Assembly (NCBI GenBank): GCA_020720625.1
Contig: DYOH01000006.1
Coordinates: 21,135-85,134, forward strand
Direction: 5' to 3'
From: Acetofilamentum sp.
GTDB taxonomy: Bacteria > Bacteroidota > Bacteroidia > Bacteroidales > DYOH01
Length of the DNA: 64,000 bases
In this document: piece by piece, positions 1 through 10,712 of the stretch
Numbering within the stretch: position 1 is the first letter of the stretch
Layout: every line of letters begins with the position of its first letter
The notes under the pieces: generated by a model
The model's input: the letters and a program-made list of their open reading frames with translations, nothing else
Told to the model about the DNA's origin: nothing
Database searches by the model: none
Program-made: the position numbers and the translations under genes

Positions 1-1047
1 AATTTTATCAGATACCGGGTGGCAATAATGATTACAATTATTGTGAATAAATCCGGAAGATAATTTAATATACTTAATCCTATTGATTTAACTGGTGAAA
101 ACAAATAACCAAACAATGTTTCTGCTAAGCGTTGTGTGGGTGGAAAAATACTAAATAGTATCGGAAGGGTTAGATATAATTGCAATAGATTTAGAGCCCA
201 ACGCATTATTTTTGAACCAAATATGGCAATATCAGTAAGCGTATCGTCGTCAATAAACTGATAATCTTTTATTTTTATTCCTTTTATTCTTGTGCCTTTC
301 TGTTTTAAAATCCAATTGTCTACTTTGTACTTAAAAAATCGGTTAATTAGTTTTATAAGAATTATCTGAATAAAGATTACCAAAATTACTAAGGTAATTT
401 GTTTTAGCAGTGTAAGCAAGCTTTTGTTTTCTTTGTAGTAAACTATATCATTCTCAATTTTTTGCTTGTAGATGCTCGCCAATTCCATTTTCGATTTTCC
501 ATGCCAAAGTGCATCGTAATCGGTTATGTTTATTAATGTTCGGTCTTTGAATAGAATATCTACTGTTTGACCATAATCGTAAAGCTGCAAGGTATCAAAA
601 TCAAGGATATATTGTTCGTATGTGGTTTTTAATCTGGAGTCAATTAATTGTGCTCGCTCGCCCGAAGATATTTTTTGCCACTTCGTAAAGATAAAAAATA
701 AGGTATCTTCGTAAGGCGCTATCGGGTAACCTTTGGCAATTTTTTTTAGGCTGTCTATTTCGGTTTTCATCCTTTCCTTGGTAATAGAATCTTGCTGCTG
801 CAAGGCATTCAATTTGGCTTCCACCTCTTTTCTTTTTTTTGTTTCAGTGGCCGAAATTTGTTCAAGCTCTTCTATCAGTTTTTGTTTTGCTATGGAATCC
901 ACTTTCCTGAGCGAATCTGCTCTTTTTATCCATTGTATGGTGCTGTCTTCCTGAAAATATATATTCTTATTGGTGTTTTGGGCATTGGCTGATATTGTAA
1001 ACAGCAATATTATGAGTGAGTAAAATATACATGGATTTGCGTTCATA
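1..1047 (-). CDS. Mechanosensitive (MscS-like) ion channel family protein, partial (C-terminus beyond window start)
   Basis: Reverse-strand frame open from ATG at 1047: MNANPCIFYSLIILLFTISANAQNTNKNIYFQED..., signal peptide, coiled-coil segment, then several TM helices; layout typical of Bacteroidetes MscS proteins. Runs off the window so absent from the ORF track. Confidence 0.65.
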
Positions 1048-1072
1048 GTTGGATGAAAATTTCGAGTAAATA

Positions 1073-1119
1073 TATAAAAAAAACATCTCTTGAATTGTGC
1101 TTTTTTGAGATGTTTTTTT
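1073..1119 (-). terminator. Rho-independent terminator downstream of sulP-type gene
   Basis: AAACATCTC...GAGATGTTT stem with T-run on both strands. Confidence 0.6.
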
Positions 1120-1180
1120 ATTTGATATTATTATTTGAAAGCAAGAGGATATCTTTTCGGTTAAATTTTGATTCTAAAAC

Positions 1181-2836
1181 TTATTTATGTAGTTTAATTT
1201 TCGGCGATTTTATCAGCTCATTTGCATATTTTAGGGCTTCGTCAAAATTTACATGTATATTATTCAAATCAATAATTTTTTCGAATTGATTTTTTAGCAT
1301 ACATTCTTTTACTTGCTTATTTACTCCGGAAAGCACTATTTGTACATTCTCTGCTTTTAACGTTTTAATGGTATCTTTTAAATTATGTGCTCCTGTGCTA
1401 TCCATAAATGGCACATGGCGCATACGAATTATGAGTATTTTATTTCGGATTCCTAAATTTTTTATCACTTCGCAATACTCTTTGGCGGAGGCAAAAAACA
1501 AAGGGCCGCTGATTTCGTAGATGCCTATTTCGTGTGGTATGTTGCTATAATCGTCTATTAAATCTGAGTCAATCGGTTCTTGCATTGAATGAATATCCGA
1601 CATCCTCTTCATAAACAACAACGAAGCTAAAACTACTCCTATTTCAAGAGCTACGGTTAAGTCCACAAATACTGTTAGCAAGAAAGTGGATAAAAGCACA
1701 AGTACATCGAAAGAGCGGCCTTTTAAAATCGACCTAAAAGAGCGCCATTCGCTCATATTATAGGAAACTACAATTAGAATCCCGGCCAAAACCGACATGG
1801 GTATTAGTTTGGCCCACTTTCCAAAAAATAGCATAATAAATAGCAAGGTAATGGCATGTATAATTCCCGCAACCGGGGTTCTGCCTCCGTTTTTTATGTT
1901 GGTTGCTGTACGTGCAATGGCGCCTGTGGCCGGAATTCCCCCAAAAAAAGGTGTTATTACATTGGCTATGCCCTGAGCTATTAATTCAGTATTGGAACGA
2001 TGTTTTCCGCTAATCATGCCATCGGCTACTACGGCCGATAACAAAGATTCTATACCTCCAAGAAGGGCTATTGTTAAGGCCGGTTGCAGATAATTGCCAA
2101 GCGAGCCCCATTCAAAATCTGGTATGCTAAGGCTTAGCTTTCCCGAAATTTCTCCGAAATACGTTTCTATTGTGGGCACCGGAATACTGAATATTTGTAT
2201 GACGGGAGTGATTAGCATAATTGCGATGAAAGAACCGGGCACTATACTTTTGTATTTGGTGCTAAGCAGGATTATGGCTATTGTTAAAAGTGTTATGACT
2301 ATTGACCATGGATTTAGGGTGTGTATTTCCTGCGCAAACATCATCCATTTTTGAGTAAAATCGGCTGGTACTTTTACAATATCAAGCCCTAGAGCGTCTT
2401 TAATTTGTGTAGAAAAAATAACCAAAGCAATGCCACTGGTAAAGCCTACAACAAGTGGTCGGGGAAAAAATTTGAGTAAATTTCCCAGTTGAAGTAATCC
2501 AAAGGCTATTAAAATAAATCCGGCTAAAACGGTAGATATTAATAAGCCTCCTAAACCGTATTGTTCAATTATTCCATAAACAATAACAATAAATGCTCCT
2601 GTTGGGCCACCAATCTGAACCCTGCTGCCTCCCAAAAAAGATATCAAAAATCCGGCTATTACTGCCGTTACTAAGCCTTTGTCGGGGGATACTCCTGAGG
2701 CTACTGCAAAAGCTATAGCCAGTGGTAGTGCCACAATTCCAACTACTACGCCCGACATGGCATCTTTGGTAAACTGTTCTTTTCCATAGCCCTCTTTTAG
2801 AACAGTAAAGAATTTAGGCTTAAAAAGTGTATTCAT
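1181..2836 (-). CDS. SulP family inorganic anion transporter with C-terminal STAS domain
   Basis: MSGVVVGIVALPLAIAFAVASGVSPDKGL...GGPTGAF; C-terminal STAS region IRMRHVPFMDSTGAHNL. Confidence 0.93.
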   Translation of the reverse strand: MNTLFKPKFFTVLKEGYGKEQFTKDAMSGVVVGIVALPLAIAFAVASGVSPDKGLVTAVIAGFLISFLGGSRVQIGGPTGAFIVIVYGIIEQYGLGGLLISTVLAGFILIAFGLLQLGNLLKFFPRPLVVGFTSGIALVIFSTQIKDALGLDIVKVPADFTQKWMMFAQEIHTLNPWSIVITLLTIAIILLSTKYKSIVPGSFIAIMLITPVIQIFSIPVPTIETYFGEISGKLSLSIPDFEWGSLGNYLQPALTIALLGGIESLLSAVVADGMISGKHRSNTELIAQGIANVITPFFGGIPATGAIARTATNIKNGGRTPVAGIIHAITLLFIMLFFGKWAKLIPMSVLAGILIVVSYNMSEWRSFRSILKGRSFDVLVLLSTFLLTVFVDLTVALEIGVVLASLLFMKRMSDIHSMQEPIDSDLIDDYSNIPHEIGIYEISGPLFFASAKEYCEVIKNLGIRNKILIIRMRHVPFMDSTGAHNLKDTIKTLKAENVQIVLSGVNKQVKECMLKNQFEKIIDLNNIHVNFDEALKYANELIKSPKIKLHK

Positions 2837-3027
2837 TTTCCTTATTAAAAAAAGCGCGCAAATGTATAGGTTTTTTGAATCTAAATAAATGAATTTTAGT
2901 TTTTTTTGATAGAATGCAGAATGTTTTTCAAAACTAACTTAAAAATGCTTTTCTTTGCATCACGAATATTATTCTGGTATAAGCTGGCAAATACCGATAA
3001 ATTATTACTAGTAGTTTGTTTTATTTT

Positions 3028-4599
3028 ATGATAGCTAAGATTAGAAATGTATTGATTGGCGAAAACGAATGTATTCAAATCCAGAGCATGACCAATTTTC
3101 CTGCGCTGGATATGGACGCTAATTTAATGCAGTGCAGATTATTATATTCAATGGGATGCAAAATAATTCGCTTTGCCACACAGCGTGCGGCCGAAATCGA
3201 AGCAGTTGCCGGATATAGAAAACTTTTGCAACTTGAGTTTCCCGATATTTGCATTGTCGCCGATACCCATTTTAGCCCGGTGGTTGCCGAACTGGCAGCC
3301 AATGTTTTTGACAAAGTGCGCATTAATCCTGGCAATTTTGTTGATAGGAATATTTCTACTAAGATTTATTCTGATGATGATTTTGCTACCGAGAGAAAAA
3401 AAATCGAAGCCCAGTTTATTCCTTTTTTAAAAAAATGCGAAAAAAATAATACGGCAATCAGAATTGGAAGTAATCATGGCTCTCTCTCGGAACGTATGAT
3501 GCAAAAATACGGAAATACTGCTGTTGGTATGGTGGAATCTGTTTTGGAATTTTTAGAAATTGCGGAAAATGCTCATTTTGCAAATTTAGTTATTTCTTTA
3601 AAAGCAAGTAGTCCGTTGATGATGATTGAAGCTAATAGGTTGCTTATGAGTAAAATGATCGAAAATGGCTTCATTTATCCATTGCATTTGGGGGTTACTG
3701 AGGCGGGCAGTGGCGACGAGGGTAGAATTAAATCGGCCATTGGAATTGGAACACTTTTGCTTGATGGAATAGGTGATACTATCCGGGTTTCTCTTACAGA
3801 ACCACCTGAAAATGAAATTAATCCGGCGAAATATATAATACAAGCTGCGGGCGTAGAAAGTGAGAAGCATCAAGCTTTTGTGTCTTCCAAAAGGCTAACG
3901 GCGAAAATTCCATACGTAGTAAGTCGTTTTAAAAACGGGTTTGAGCGCTTTCCTGATTATTATTTCGATCAGTTCCGTTTAACGAATCAGTATGGTCAGT
4001 CAATCAGTGATGATATAGAAATAGTAATTATTGACATTTCAATGGATTTGCCGACTAAAATCGGTAGCATTAAAAAACAAATCTCTGATGCTGATGAAAA
4101 AAAAAATATGACTGATTTTTTACTTCATTATAGGAGTGATGAGCCTGATTGGGAAAAATTTTTAATTTATAGCGCTGTGCATTTTGGAGCCTTATTTATA
4201 GATGGCTTTGGAGATGGCATCTGGATTGAAAATGAGAATTTTTCTGCAAATAATCTGGTTAAGCTCTCGTATCAGATATTGCAGGCTGCCGGCAGAAGAC
4301 TTAGTTTTCCAGAAATAATTAGTTGTCCGGGCTGTGGACGTACATTATTCGATTTAGAAACTGTGGTAAGCGATGTAAAAAAACACATGGACATAATCAG
4401 CAACATTAAAATTGCCGTTATGGGATGTATTGTAAATGGCCTGGGTGAGATGGCAGATGCCGATTACGGAATAGTTGGGGCTGGTAAAAATCGGGTAAAC
4501 ATTTTTTATCAGCGTAAAATGGTGAAGCAAAATATTCTGGCATCTCAGGCTATGGATGCCATGCTCGAAATATTATCTCGTAATAATCATCTGAAATAA
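3028..4599 (+). CDS. ispG: (E)-4-hydroxy-3-methylbut-2-enyl-diphosphate synthase
   Basis: N-term IQSMTNFPALDMDANLMQCRLLYSMGCKIIRFA; C-term CPGCGRTLFDLE...IAVMGCIVNGLGEMADADYGIVG, the Fe-S ligand region of IspG; ATG start at 3028 preferred over upstream TTG. Confidence 0.95.
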   Translation: MIAKIRNVLIGENECIQIQSMTNFPALDMDANLMQCRLLYSMGCKIIRFATQRAAEIEAVAGYRKLLQLEFPDICIVADTHFSPVVAELAANVFDKVRINPGNFVDRNISTKIYSDDDFATERKKIEAQFIPFLKKCEKNNTAIRIGSNHGSLSERMMQKYGNTAVGMVESVLEFLEIAENAHFANLVISLKASSPLMMIEANRLLMSKMIENGFIYPLHLGVTEAGSGDEGRIKSAIGIGTLLLDGIGDTIRVSLTEPPENEINPAKYIIQAAGVESEKHQAFVSSKRLTAKIPYVVSRFKNGFERFPDYYFDQFRLTNQYGQSISDDIEIVIIDISMDLPTKIGSIKKQISDADEKKNMTDFLLHYRSDEPDWEKFLIYSAVHFGALFIDGFGDGIWIENENFSANNLVKLSYQILQAAGRRLSFPEIISCPGCGRTLFDLETVVSDVKKHMDIISNIKIAVMGCIVNGLGEMADADYGIVGAGKNRVNIFYQRKMVKQNILASQAMDAMLEILSRNNHLK

Positions 4600-4871
4600 A
4601 TGATTATTTTTGGAATTTGAGAAGAATAATTAACTTAGTTTAATTTTCGGTGGGGGGCATTAAATTTTTTTGGAATAAGTGAAAAGAAATATGGGGTTAC
4701 AATTACTATTTCCTGAAAAGCCCGGAAAAAGATAATTCTGGCAGGAAAATTGTTCCAAATACATTAGAATGATTATTCATTGAAAGCATTTTTTAAATAT
4801 ATTTTGAAATTAAAAAATTAGGCAGTAATTTTACGATTACGAAAAAGTTATACCCAAATAATAGAATTGTA

Positions 4872-5663
4872 ATGAAAAAAATACTCGTATCGCTGCTAAT
4901 AGTAGCGTTACCATTGTATCAGATACAGGCTAAAGAAATAGTTATCGAAGGAGTTTTTCAGGGAAAGAATCTGATTATTTATAATCCTTTTGCTGCAACT
5001 GGCGTAGGTTTTTGTATTTATGAGGTTACCGTTAACGGAAATGTCATTACCGATGAAATTAACTCCACTTCTTTTGAAATAGATATGGCTTACTTTCGTT
5101 TGCAAAAAGGCGATCCTGTAAAAGTAGTCATTAAGCATAAAGAAGGTTGTACTCCTAAAATTGTTAATCCGCACGTGTTAAGGCCGGCAGCTACCTTTAC
5201 CACTACTGCCATTACTGTCGACAGAAACGGTTTGCTTAGCTGGACAACCATAGAGGAAAGTGCATCATTGCCATTTTATGTGCAGCAATTCCGGTGGAAT
5301 AAATGGGTAAGAGTTGGAATTGTGCAAGGTAAAGGAACTCCAGGAAGTAATTCCTATACTTATAACGTACATTTGCATAGCGGCATTAATAAATTTAGAG
5401 TTATGCAGTTAAATTATAATAATCAGCCAAGATATTCCCTCGAAGCCGAATATAATAACCGATTAATGCCTACAGTTACCTATGCGATGAATAAATCTAA
5501 AAAATCTATTGATTTTTCTGCTGAAACCGATTTTGAAATTTATGATTATTTCGGAAAACTTCGGGCTAAAGGTTTTGGACTTTCAGTAGATATTGACAAA
5601 CTCGAGAAAGGTGATTATTTTTTGCAGTTTGATAACTCCATTGAAAAGTTTACAAAAAAATAA
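4872..5663 (+). CDS. Secreted hypothetical protein
   Basis: Signal peptide MKKILVSLLIVALPLYQIQAKE; ends with a sorting/carbohydrate-like beta-rich segment. Confidence 0.7.
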   Translation: MKKILVSLLIVALPLYQIQAKEIVIEGVFQGKNLIIYNPFAATGVGFCIYEVTVNGNVITDEINSTSFEIDMAYFRLQKGDPVKVVIKHKEGCTPKIVNPHVLRPAATFTTTAITVDRNGLLSWTTIEESASLPFYVQQFRWNKWVRVGIVQGKGTPGSNSYTYNVHLHSGINKFRVMQLNYNNQPRYSLEAEYNNRLMPTVTYAMNKSKKSIDFSAETDFEIYDYFGKLRAKGFGLSVDIDKLEKGDYFLQFDNSIEKFTKK

Positions 5664-5686
5664 TTTTAGATAATTTTTTTTGCTTC

Positions 5687-5720
5687 AACTTTTGACATAA
5701 TTAAATGTCAAAAGTTTTTT
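5687..5720 (+). terminator. Rho-independent terminator
   Basis: AACTTTTGACAT-AATTAA-ATGTCAAAAGTT followed by T-run. Confidence 0.8.
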
Positions 5721-5856
5721 TATGAACATTATCAATGCTTCTATCTGGTTAGTCTACCTGGTTTTATGCATACTTCGAGCGTTTCTCTTTATATTGTTTT
5801 TAAATTACAGGAACTAAGCACGCTTTTTATTTATTATTTTGGCGCTATATTTTACT

Positions 5857-6999
5857 ATGGAAAACAATCTGGCAGGCATATATATTCATATTCCCTATTG
5901 TAAAACCAAATGCAACTATTGCGATTTTTACAGTGTAATCAATAAGTCAAACGAAAAACAGTTTCTTCAGGCCATTCTGAATGAAATTTTGCTTCAACAG
6001 CATTTTTTTTTGCCTGGAACCAAATTGTCCAGTATTTATTTTGGTGGCGGAACTCCTAGTTTTATCGAAAAAAATCACATCGAAAATATATTAAGTCAAA
6101 TTCATCAGGTTTTTGCTGTTGTTCCGAATGCCGAAATTACATTAGAAGCCAATCCCGACGATTTGAGTTTTGATTCCTTATCAGATTACAAAAGAATGGG
6201 CTTTAACAGGCTAAGTATGGGAGTTCAAAGCCTTATTCCGGATCAATTGCGCTTCATGCAACGACGACATACGGTTCAGCAGGCACAAGAATCGGTGAAC
6301 AGTGCCCTAAAAGTTGGTTTTGATAATATCAGCATCGATCTTATTTATGGATTGCCAGAGTTAAAAATTTCGGAATGGGAAGCATCGCTCAATTCGGCAA
6401 TGCAATGGCCGGTTTCGCACCTTTCGGCTTATCATCTAACTGTGGAAGAAGGCACTTTACTGCATAAGCAGGTTAAAAGTGGATTAATAAGCGTAATTTC
6501 CGACGAATTATCTTATCAGCAATTCGAAATTTTAATGGATTTGGCATCCAAACATGGTTTTGAGCAATACGAAATTTCTAATTTCGCCAGGAATAGCAAA
6601 TATTCGCAACACAACTCTGCGTATTGGCATCAGAAACCTTACCTTGGGCTTGGCCCCTCTGCTCATTCATATAATCTGGATAAAAGATGCTGGAATCCAC
6701 CAAATTTGAATACCTATATCAAAAAACTTATAGCTGATATACTTACTTTTGAATGCGAAGAATTATCCATTTTGGATAAATTTAATGATATGATAATTAC
6801 ATCTTTGCGTACTTCGCATGGCCTATCGCTTGAGCCATTATTTTCCATTTTTAATCCCGGAACAAAATGGCTTGAGAAATTGCAGAAAATGGTGGCCGAA
6901 GGATGGATTATAAACGAAAAGGAGCATTACAGGCTGAGTCGCAAAGGGATTCACCTGGGCGATAATTTGATGGCAAATCTAATGATTGTTAATGATTAA
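5857..6999 (+). CDS. hemW: Radical SAM family heme chaperone / coproporphyrinogen III oxidase-like
   Basis: AGIYIHIPYCKTKCNYCDFYS, FGGGTPS, ETLEANPDD, RLSMGVQS, YEISNFAR motifs. Confidence 0.93.
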   Translation: MENNLAGIYIHIPYCKTKCNYCDFYSVINKSNEKQFLQAILNEILLQQHFFLPGTKLSSIYFGGGTPSFIEKNHIENILSQIHQVFAVVPNAEITLEANPDDLSFDSLSDYKRMGFNRLSMGVQSLIPDQLRFMQRRHTVQQAQESVNSALKVGFDNISIDLIYGLPELKISEWEASLNSAMQWPVSHLSAYHLTVEEGTLLHKQVKSGLISVISDELSYQQFEILMDLASKHGFEQYEISNFARNSKYSQHNSAYWHQKPYLGLGPSAHSYNLDKRCWNPPNLNTYIKKLIADILTFECEELSILDKFNDMIITSLRTSHGLSLEPLFSIFNPGTKWLEKLQKMVAEGWIINEKEHYRLSRKGIHLGDNLMANLMIVND

Positions 7000-7020
7000 T
7001 TTTTTTAGAAATACGATGTA

Positions 7021-7374
7021 ATGATGATAATAGACGAACAAACAATAAATAGCAAATGGCGTTATTTGCAAGCCAAACTTAGCACGCAGTTTGGTGCAGA
7101 TATTGATACCGTAAATACCCTTTATCTTATTGGAATACAGGAAAGTGGTGCGGGATTCGATAAATATTCCAAAGACGAAAAAACTAGTTTGATAACAATT
7201 GGAAATAATAAAGTGATGAGCTATTTTGGGTATTACCGGCAGGCAGGAACGGAAGAAAATGGATGGCCTGCATATAAACAAATTGAATCTACCGAAAATC
7301 TTTCACAGGAAAAAAAGGATGTACTTATTATGGAAGGAATAATTCGGTATTTTATCGAGATTGAGTATATTTGA
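7021..7374 (+). CDS. Conserved hypothetical protein (117 aa)
   Basis: Complete ORF in the intergenic space on the coding strand; no motif recognised. Confidence 0.65.
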   Translation: MMIIDEQTINSKWRYLQAKLSTQFGADIDTVNTLYLIGIQESGAGFDKYSKDEKTSLITIGNNKVMSYFGYYRQAGTEENGWPAYKQIESTENLSQEKKDVLIMEGIIRYFIEIEYI

Positions 7375-7482
7375 ATCCGAAAGTTTTGCGTTATACTGAG
7401 AAATTGTTTTTTAAGTATAACGCAAAATGCTTGTAAAAACGCAAAATTTTGTATATATAAAAATAACTCAAATCTGATACAA

Positions 7483-8133
7483 ATGAAAAAGACAGTATTG
7501 ATTTTATTGGTTTTAATCGTTTTTTTTAATCTAACCAGCATGGCGCAAAAATACGTAATTATTTCTACTGAGTTTGGTGATATGAAAGTAAAACTCTATG
7601 ATGAAACTCCATTGCATCAAGAAAATTTCATTAAATTGGCAAAGGACGGATTTTATAATGGAACTATTTTTCACAGAGTAATCCGTGAATTTATGGTTCA
7701 AGGCGGAGACCCCGAATCAAAAAATGCCCAAGCCGGTGCTCCTCTGGGAAGTGGTGGCCCCGGATATACTATTCCTGCTGAATTAAAAGCCGAATTTTTT
7801 CATAAAAAGGGCGCATTAGCTGCTGCCAGGCTGGGAGATCAAATGAATCCGGGAAAAGCTTCGTCGGGCTCACAGTTCTATATTGTACAGGGAAAAACAT
7901 ATACAAACGAGCAATTAACTATGTTTGAAGGCCGTTTGGGCTTCAAATTCTCGGCTGAGCAAAGAACTGCCTATACCACCGTTGGCGGAACTCCTTTTCT
8001 CGACAGGCAATACACTGTTTTTGGAGAAATTGTTGAAGGACTTGATGTGATTGATAAAATTGCCGGAGTTCCTTGCGATGGTCGCGACAGACCCAACAAG
8101 GATATAAAAATGACAGTAAAGCTTGTCGAATAG
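7483..8133 (+). CDS. Peptidylprolyl isomerase, cyclophilin type, exported
   Basis: Signal peptide; FGDMKVKLYDETPLHQENFIKLAKDGFYNGTIFHRVIREFMVQGGDP; GKASSGSQFYIVQG. Confidence 0.95.
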   Translation: MKKTVLILLVLIVFFNLTSMAQKYVIISTEFGDMKVKLYDETPLHQENFIKLAKDGFYNGTIFHRVIREFMVQGGDPESKNAQAGAPLGSGGPGYTIPAELKAEFFHKKGALAAARLGDQMNPGKASSGSQFYIVQGKTYTNEQLTMFEGRLGFKFSAEQRTAYTTVGGTPFLDRQYTVFGEIVEGLDVIDKIAGVPCDGRDRPNKDIKMTVKLVE

Positions 8134-8195
8134 GGCTTTTTTTTATTCTAAAAATTTATACTTTTGCCCAAATATTGGCAACAGAGGAGATTGAT

Positions 8196-9215
8196 ATGCA
8201 ACAAAAAATCAGAGAACTTACAGAATTGCTCGATCGTTTTGACCCGAAATCGGCAGATGAACTCGAACAATTTCGTATTCAGATGTTGGGAAAAAAGGGT
8301 GAAGTTACCCTTTTATTTTCACAATTTAAGGATGTTCCATCTGAACAAAAAAAAGAGATGGGGGCAATACTTAATACCTTAAAAACAAATACACAGGATA
8401 AAATTAACTCTTTTAAGGATTTACTTCAATCTAATAATAAAAAGCAGTTTTATCTTGATTTAAGTTTGGCTGCCGACCCTTTTAAATTAGGCTCCAGGCA
8501 TCCGGTTTCTTTGGTACATAATCAAATTGTTGAAATTTTCTCCCGATTAGGGTTTACTGTTTTCAATGGACCCGAAATCGAAGACGATTGGCATGTATTT
8601 AGTGCATTAAATTTTCCCCCGGAGCATCCGGCGCGCGATATGCAGGATACTTTTTTTGTGAATCAAAAGGATCAAATTCTGCTTCGCACGCACACTTCAT
8701 CAGTGCAGGTTAGGGCTATGGAAGCACTTAAGCCGCCAATCAGAACGATTGCCCCTGGTAGAGTTTATCGCAACGAAGCTATTTCAGCACGCTCTCATTG
8801 TCAGTTTCATCAGATTGAGGGTTTATATATAGATAAAAATGTTTCTTTTGCCGATTTAAAACAAACTTTGCTCTTTTTTGCCAAAGAATTCTTTGGGCAG
8901 AATACCAAAATTAGGCTAAGACCATCTTATTTTCCATTTACCGAACCTTCGGCAGAGGTGGATGTGTCTTGTTCGTTATGCGGGGGCGAAGGCTGTAATG
9001 TTTGCAAATATACCGGTTGGCTCGAAATTTTAGGTGCTGGCATGGTTGATCCAAATGTATTGGATGCCAGTGGAATTGATAGTAAAATATATACAGGTTA
9101 TGCTTTCGGACTGGGTCTGGAGAGAATAGCTATGCTTAAGTACGGTATAACTGATATACGCATTCTGTTTGAGAACGATGTAAGGTTTCTTGAGCAATTT
9201 AAAAGCGTTTTTTGA
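8196..9215 (+). CDS. pheS: Phenylalanine--tRNA ligase alpha subunit
   Basis: MQQKIRELTELL...GPEIEDDWHVFSALNFPPEHPARDMQDTFF, TEPSAEVDVSC, GAGMVDPNVL; ATG 8196 with RBS AGAGGAGA. Confidence 0.97.
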   Translation: MQQKIRELTELLDRFDPKSADELEQFRIQMLGKKGEVTLLFSQFKDVPSEQKKEMGAILNTLKTNTQDKINSFKDLLQSNNKKQFYLDLSLAADPFKLGSRHPVSLVHNQIVEIFSRLGFTVFNGPEIEDDWHVFSALNFPPEHPARDMQDTFFVNQKDQILLRTHTSSVQVRAMEALKPPIRTIAPGRVYRNEAISARSHCQFHQIEGLYIDKNVSFADLKQTLLFFAKEFFGQNTKIRLRPSYFPFTEPSAEVDVSCSLCGGEGCNVCKYTGWLEILGAGMVDPNVLDASGIDSKIYTGYAFGLGLERIAMLKYGITDIRILFENDVRFLEQFKSVF

Positions 9216-9402
9216 TTCAATTTTTCTTGGTTTACTAAATCACATTTGCATTGTGCAGAGTTAATAAATTATGTTTTTTATCTTTGCACTCCTAAATTTT
9301 TATTATTACATTTGCAGGCCCTGAAAATATGATAATCGTGCAATGGGAGATTGTTCTTTTACAGGGTGTTGAATAATCTTGAGTAGCACAAAAATAAAAA
9401 TT

Positions 9403-9972
9403 ATGAAAGTATTAGAGTTAAAAGGTTCTTTACGCGAGAATGTTGGTAAAAGTAGTACAAAAGCATTGAGAAAGAATGGCGACGTTCCATGCGTTCTTTA
9501 TGGTGGTAATGAAACTATTCATTTTTTCATGCCCGACAAAGAATTTCGTCAGTTGGTTTTTACACCAAATGTATATTTGGCTAAATTAATTTTAGGCGAA
9601 AATCAATTTGAAGCTATTCTTCAAGATGTTCAGTATCATCCTGTTAGTGATGAAGCTTTACACGTTGACTTTTATCAGGTGAAAGAAGATAAACCTATTA
9701 TTATTGCAATTCCTGTGGCTACTTCTGGATTAGCAGATGGTGTGAAACAAGGCGGTAAATTGCAGATTTCTTACAGAAGATTAAAAGTTAAAGGTTTAAT
9801 TAAAGACATTCCTGATGTACTTTATGTTGATGTTACTAACGTTGGTTTAGGACAAAGTGTAAAAGTTGGTCAGTTAAATTTCGAAAATCTTGAGCTTCTT
9901 GATCCTAAAAACGCTGTGGTAACAACAGTTAAATTAACACGTGCCGCCAAAGGTGCTAAAGGAACCGAATAA
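9403..9972 (+). CDS. rplY: 50S ribosomal protein L25/general stress protein Ctc
   Basis: MKVLELKGSLRENVGKSSTKALRKNGDVPCVLYGG... HVDFYQV. Confidence 0.95.
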   Translation: MKVLELKGSLRENVGKSSTKALRKNGDVPCVLYGGNETIHFFMPDKEFRQLVFTPNVYLAKLILGENQFEAILQDVQYHPVSDEALHVDFYQVKEDKPIIIAIPVATSGLADGVKQGGKLQISYRRLKVKGLIKDIPDVLYVDVTNVGLGQSVKVGQLNFENLELLDPKNAVVTTVKLTRAAKGAKGTE

Positions 9973-9981
9973 TTTTATTGC

Positions 9982-10545
9982 GTGAAGTATTTAATTGTGG
10001 GTCTCGGAAATATTGGCGAAAAATATATAAATACTCGTCATAATATTGGTTTTAATGTATTGGACGCTCTGGCTGGAGCGTCCAATATTGCTTTTGAGCA
10101 TCAGCGTTATGCTTTTTATGCCAATTATAAATATAAAGCTAAAATGCTGATATTGATTAAGCCTACAACATTCATGAATCTTAGCGGTAATGCCATTCGA
10201 TATTATTTACAGCAAGAAAATATCGCTCCCGAAAATATGCTGGTCATTGTAGACGATTTAGCCTTAAACTTTGGAGTCATTCGTATCAAAAAGCAAGGTT
10301 CAGATGGGGGACATAATGGTTTGGCGGATATTATTCTTAAGCTGGGGCACCAAAATTTTCCGCGTTTAAGATTTGGCATTGGCGATAATTTTCCTAAAGG
10401 TAGGCAGGTTGATTATGTATTGCAGCATTGGAATAAAGACGAAATGGTGGCTTTGCCAGATAGAATTGATAAAATGATAGAAGCAATACATAGTTTTGCT
10501 ACTATTGGACTTGATCGAACCATGAATCTTTTTAATGGTAAATAG
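9982..10545 (+). CDS. pth: Aminoacyl-tRNA (peptidyl-tRNA) hydrolase
   Basis: MKYLIVGLGNIGEKYINTRHNIGFNVLD, KPTTFMNLSG, GSDGGHNGL; GTG start. Confidence 0.96.
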   Translation: MKYLIVGLGNIGEKYINTRHNIGFNVLDALAGASNIAFEHQRYAFYANYKYKAKMLILIKPTTFMNLSGNAIRYYLQQENIAPENMLVIVDDLALNFGVIRIKKQGSDGGHNGLADIILKLGHQNFPRLRFGIGDNFPKGRQVDYVLQHWNKDEMVALPDRIDKMIEAIHSFATIGLDRTMNLFNGK

Positions 10546-10712
10546 TACGTTTCCCCTTTCTTTTTCCATCAGAAATATATATTCTTGTAAATAAATTGTC
10601 CGATTTTCTTTAATTGGACTTGTTTTACGCAAATTATTTAGGCTTTTGGTAATTTTTCATTTACCTTGTACCTATATTTATTTGATACTAATTTAATTTA
10701 ATATATTGAGTG

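Noticed and set aside
8073-8195. Upstream extension of the pheS ORF (MRWSRQTQQGYKND...)
   Set aside because: Overlaps the cyclophilin gene out of frame; pheS starts at ATG 8196 with a good RBS.
9301-9375. Possible autoregulatory leader of rplY (CCCTG...CAGGG)
   Set aside because: Only a 5-bp stem with a long loop; too weak to claim.
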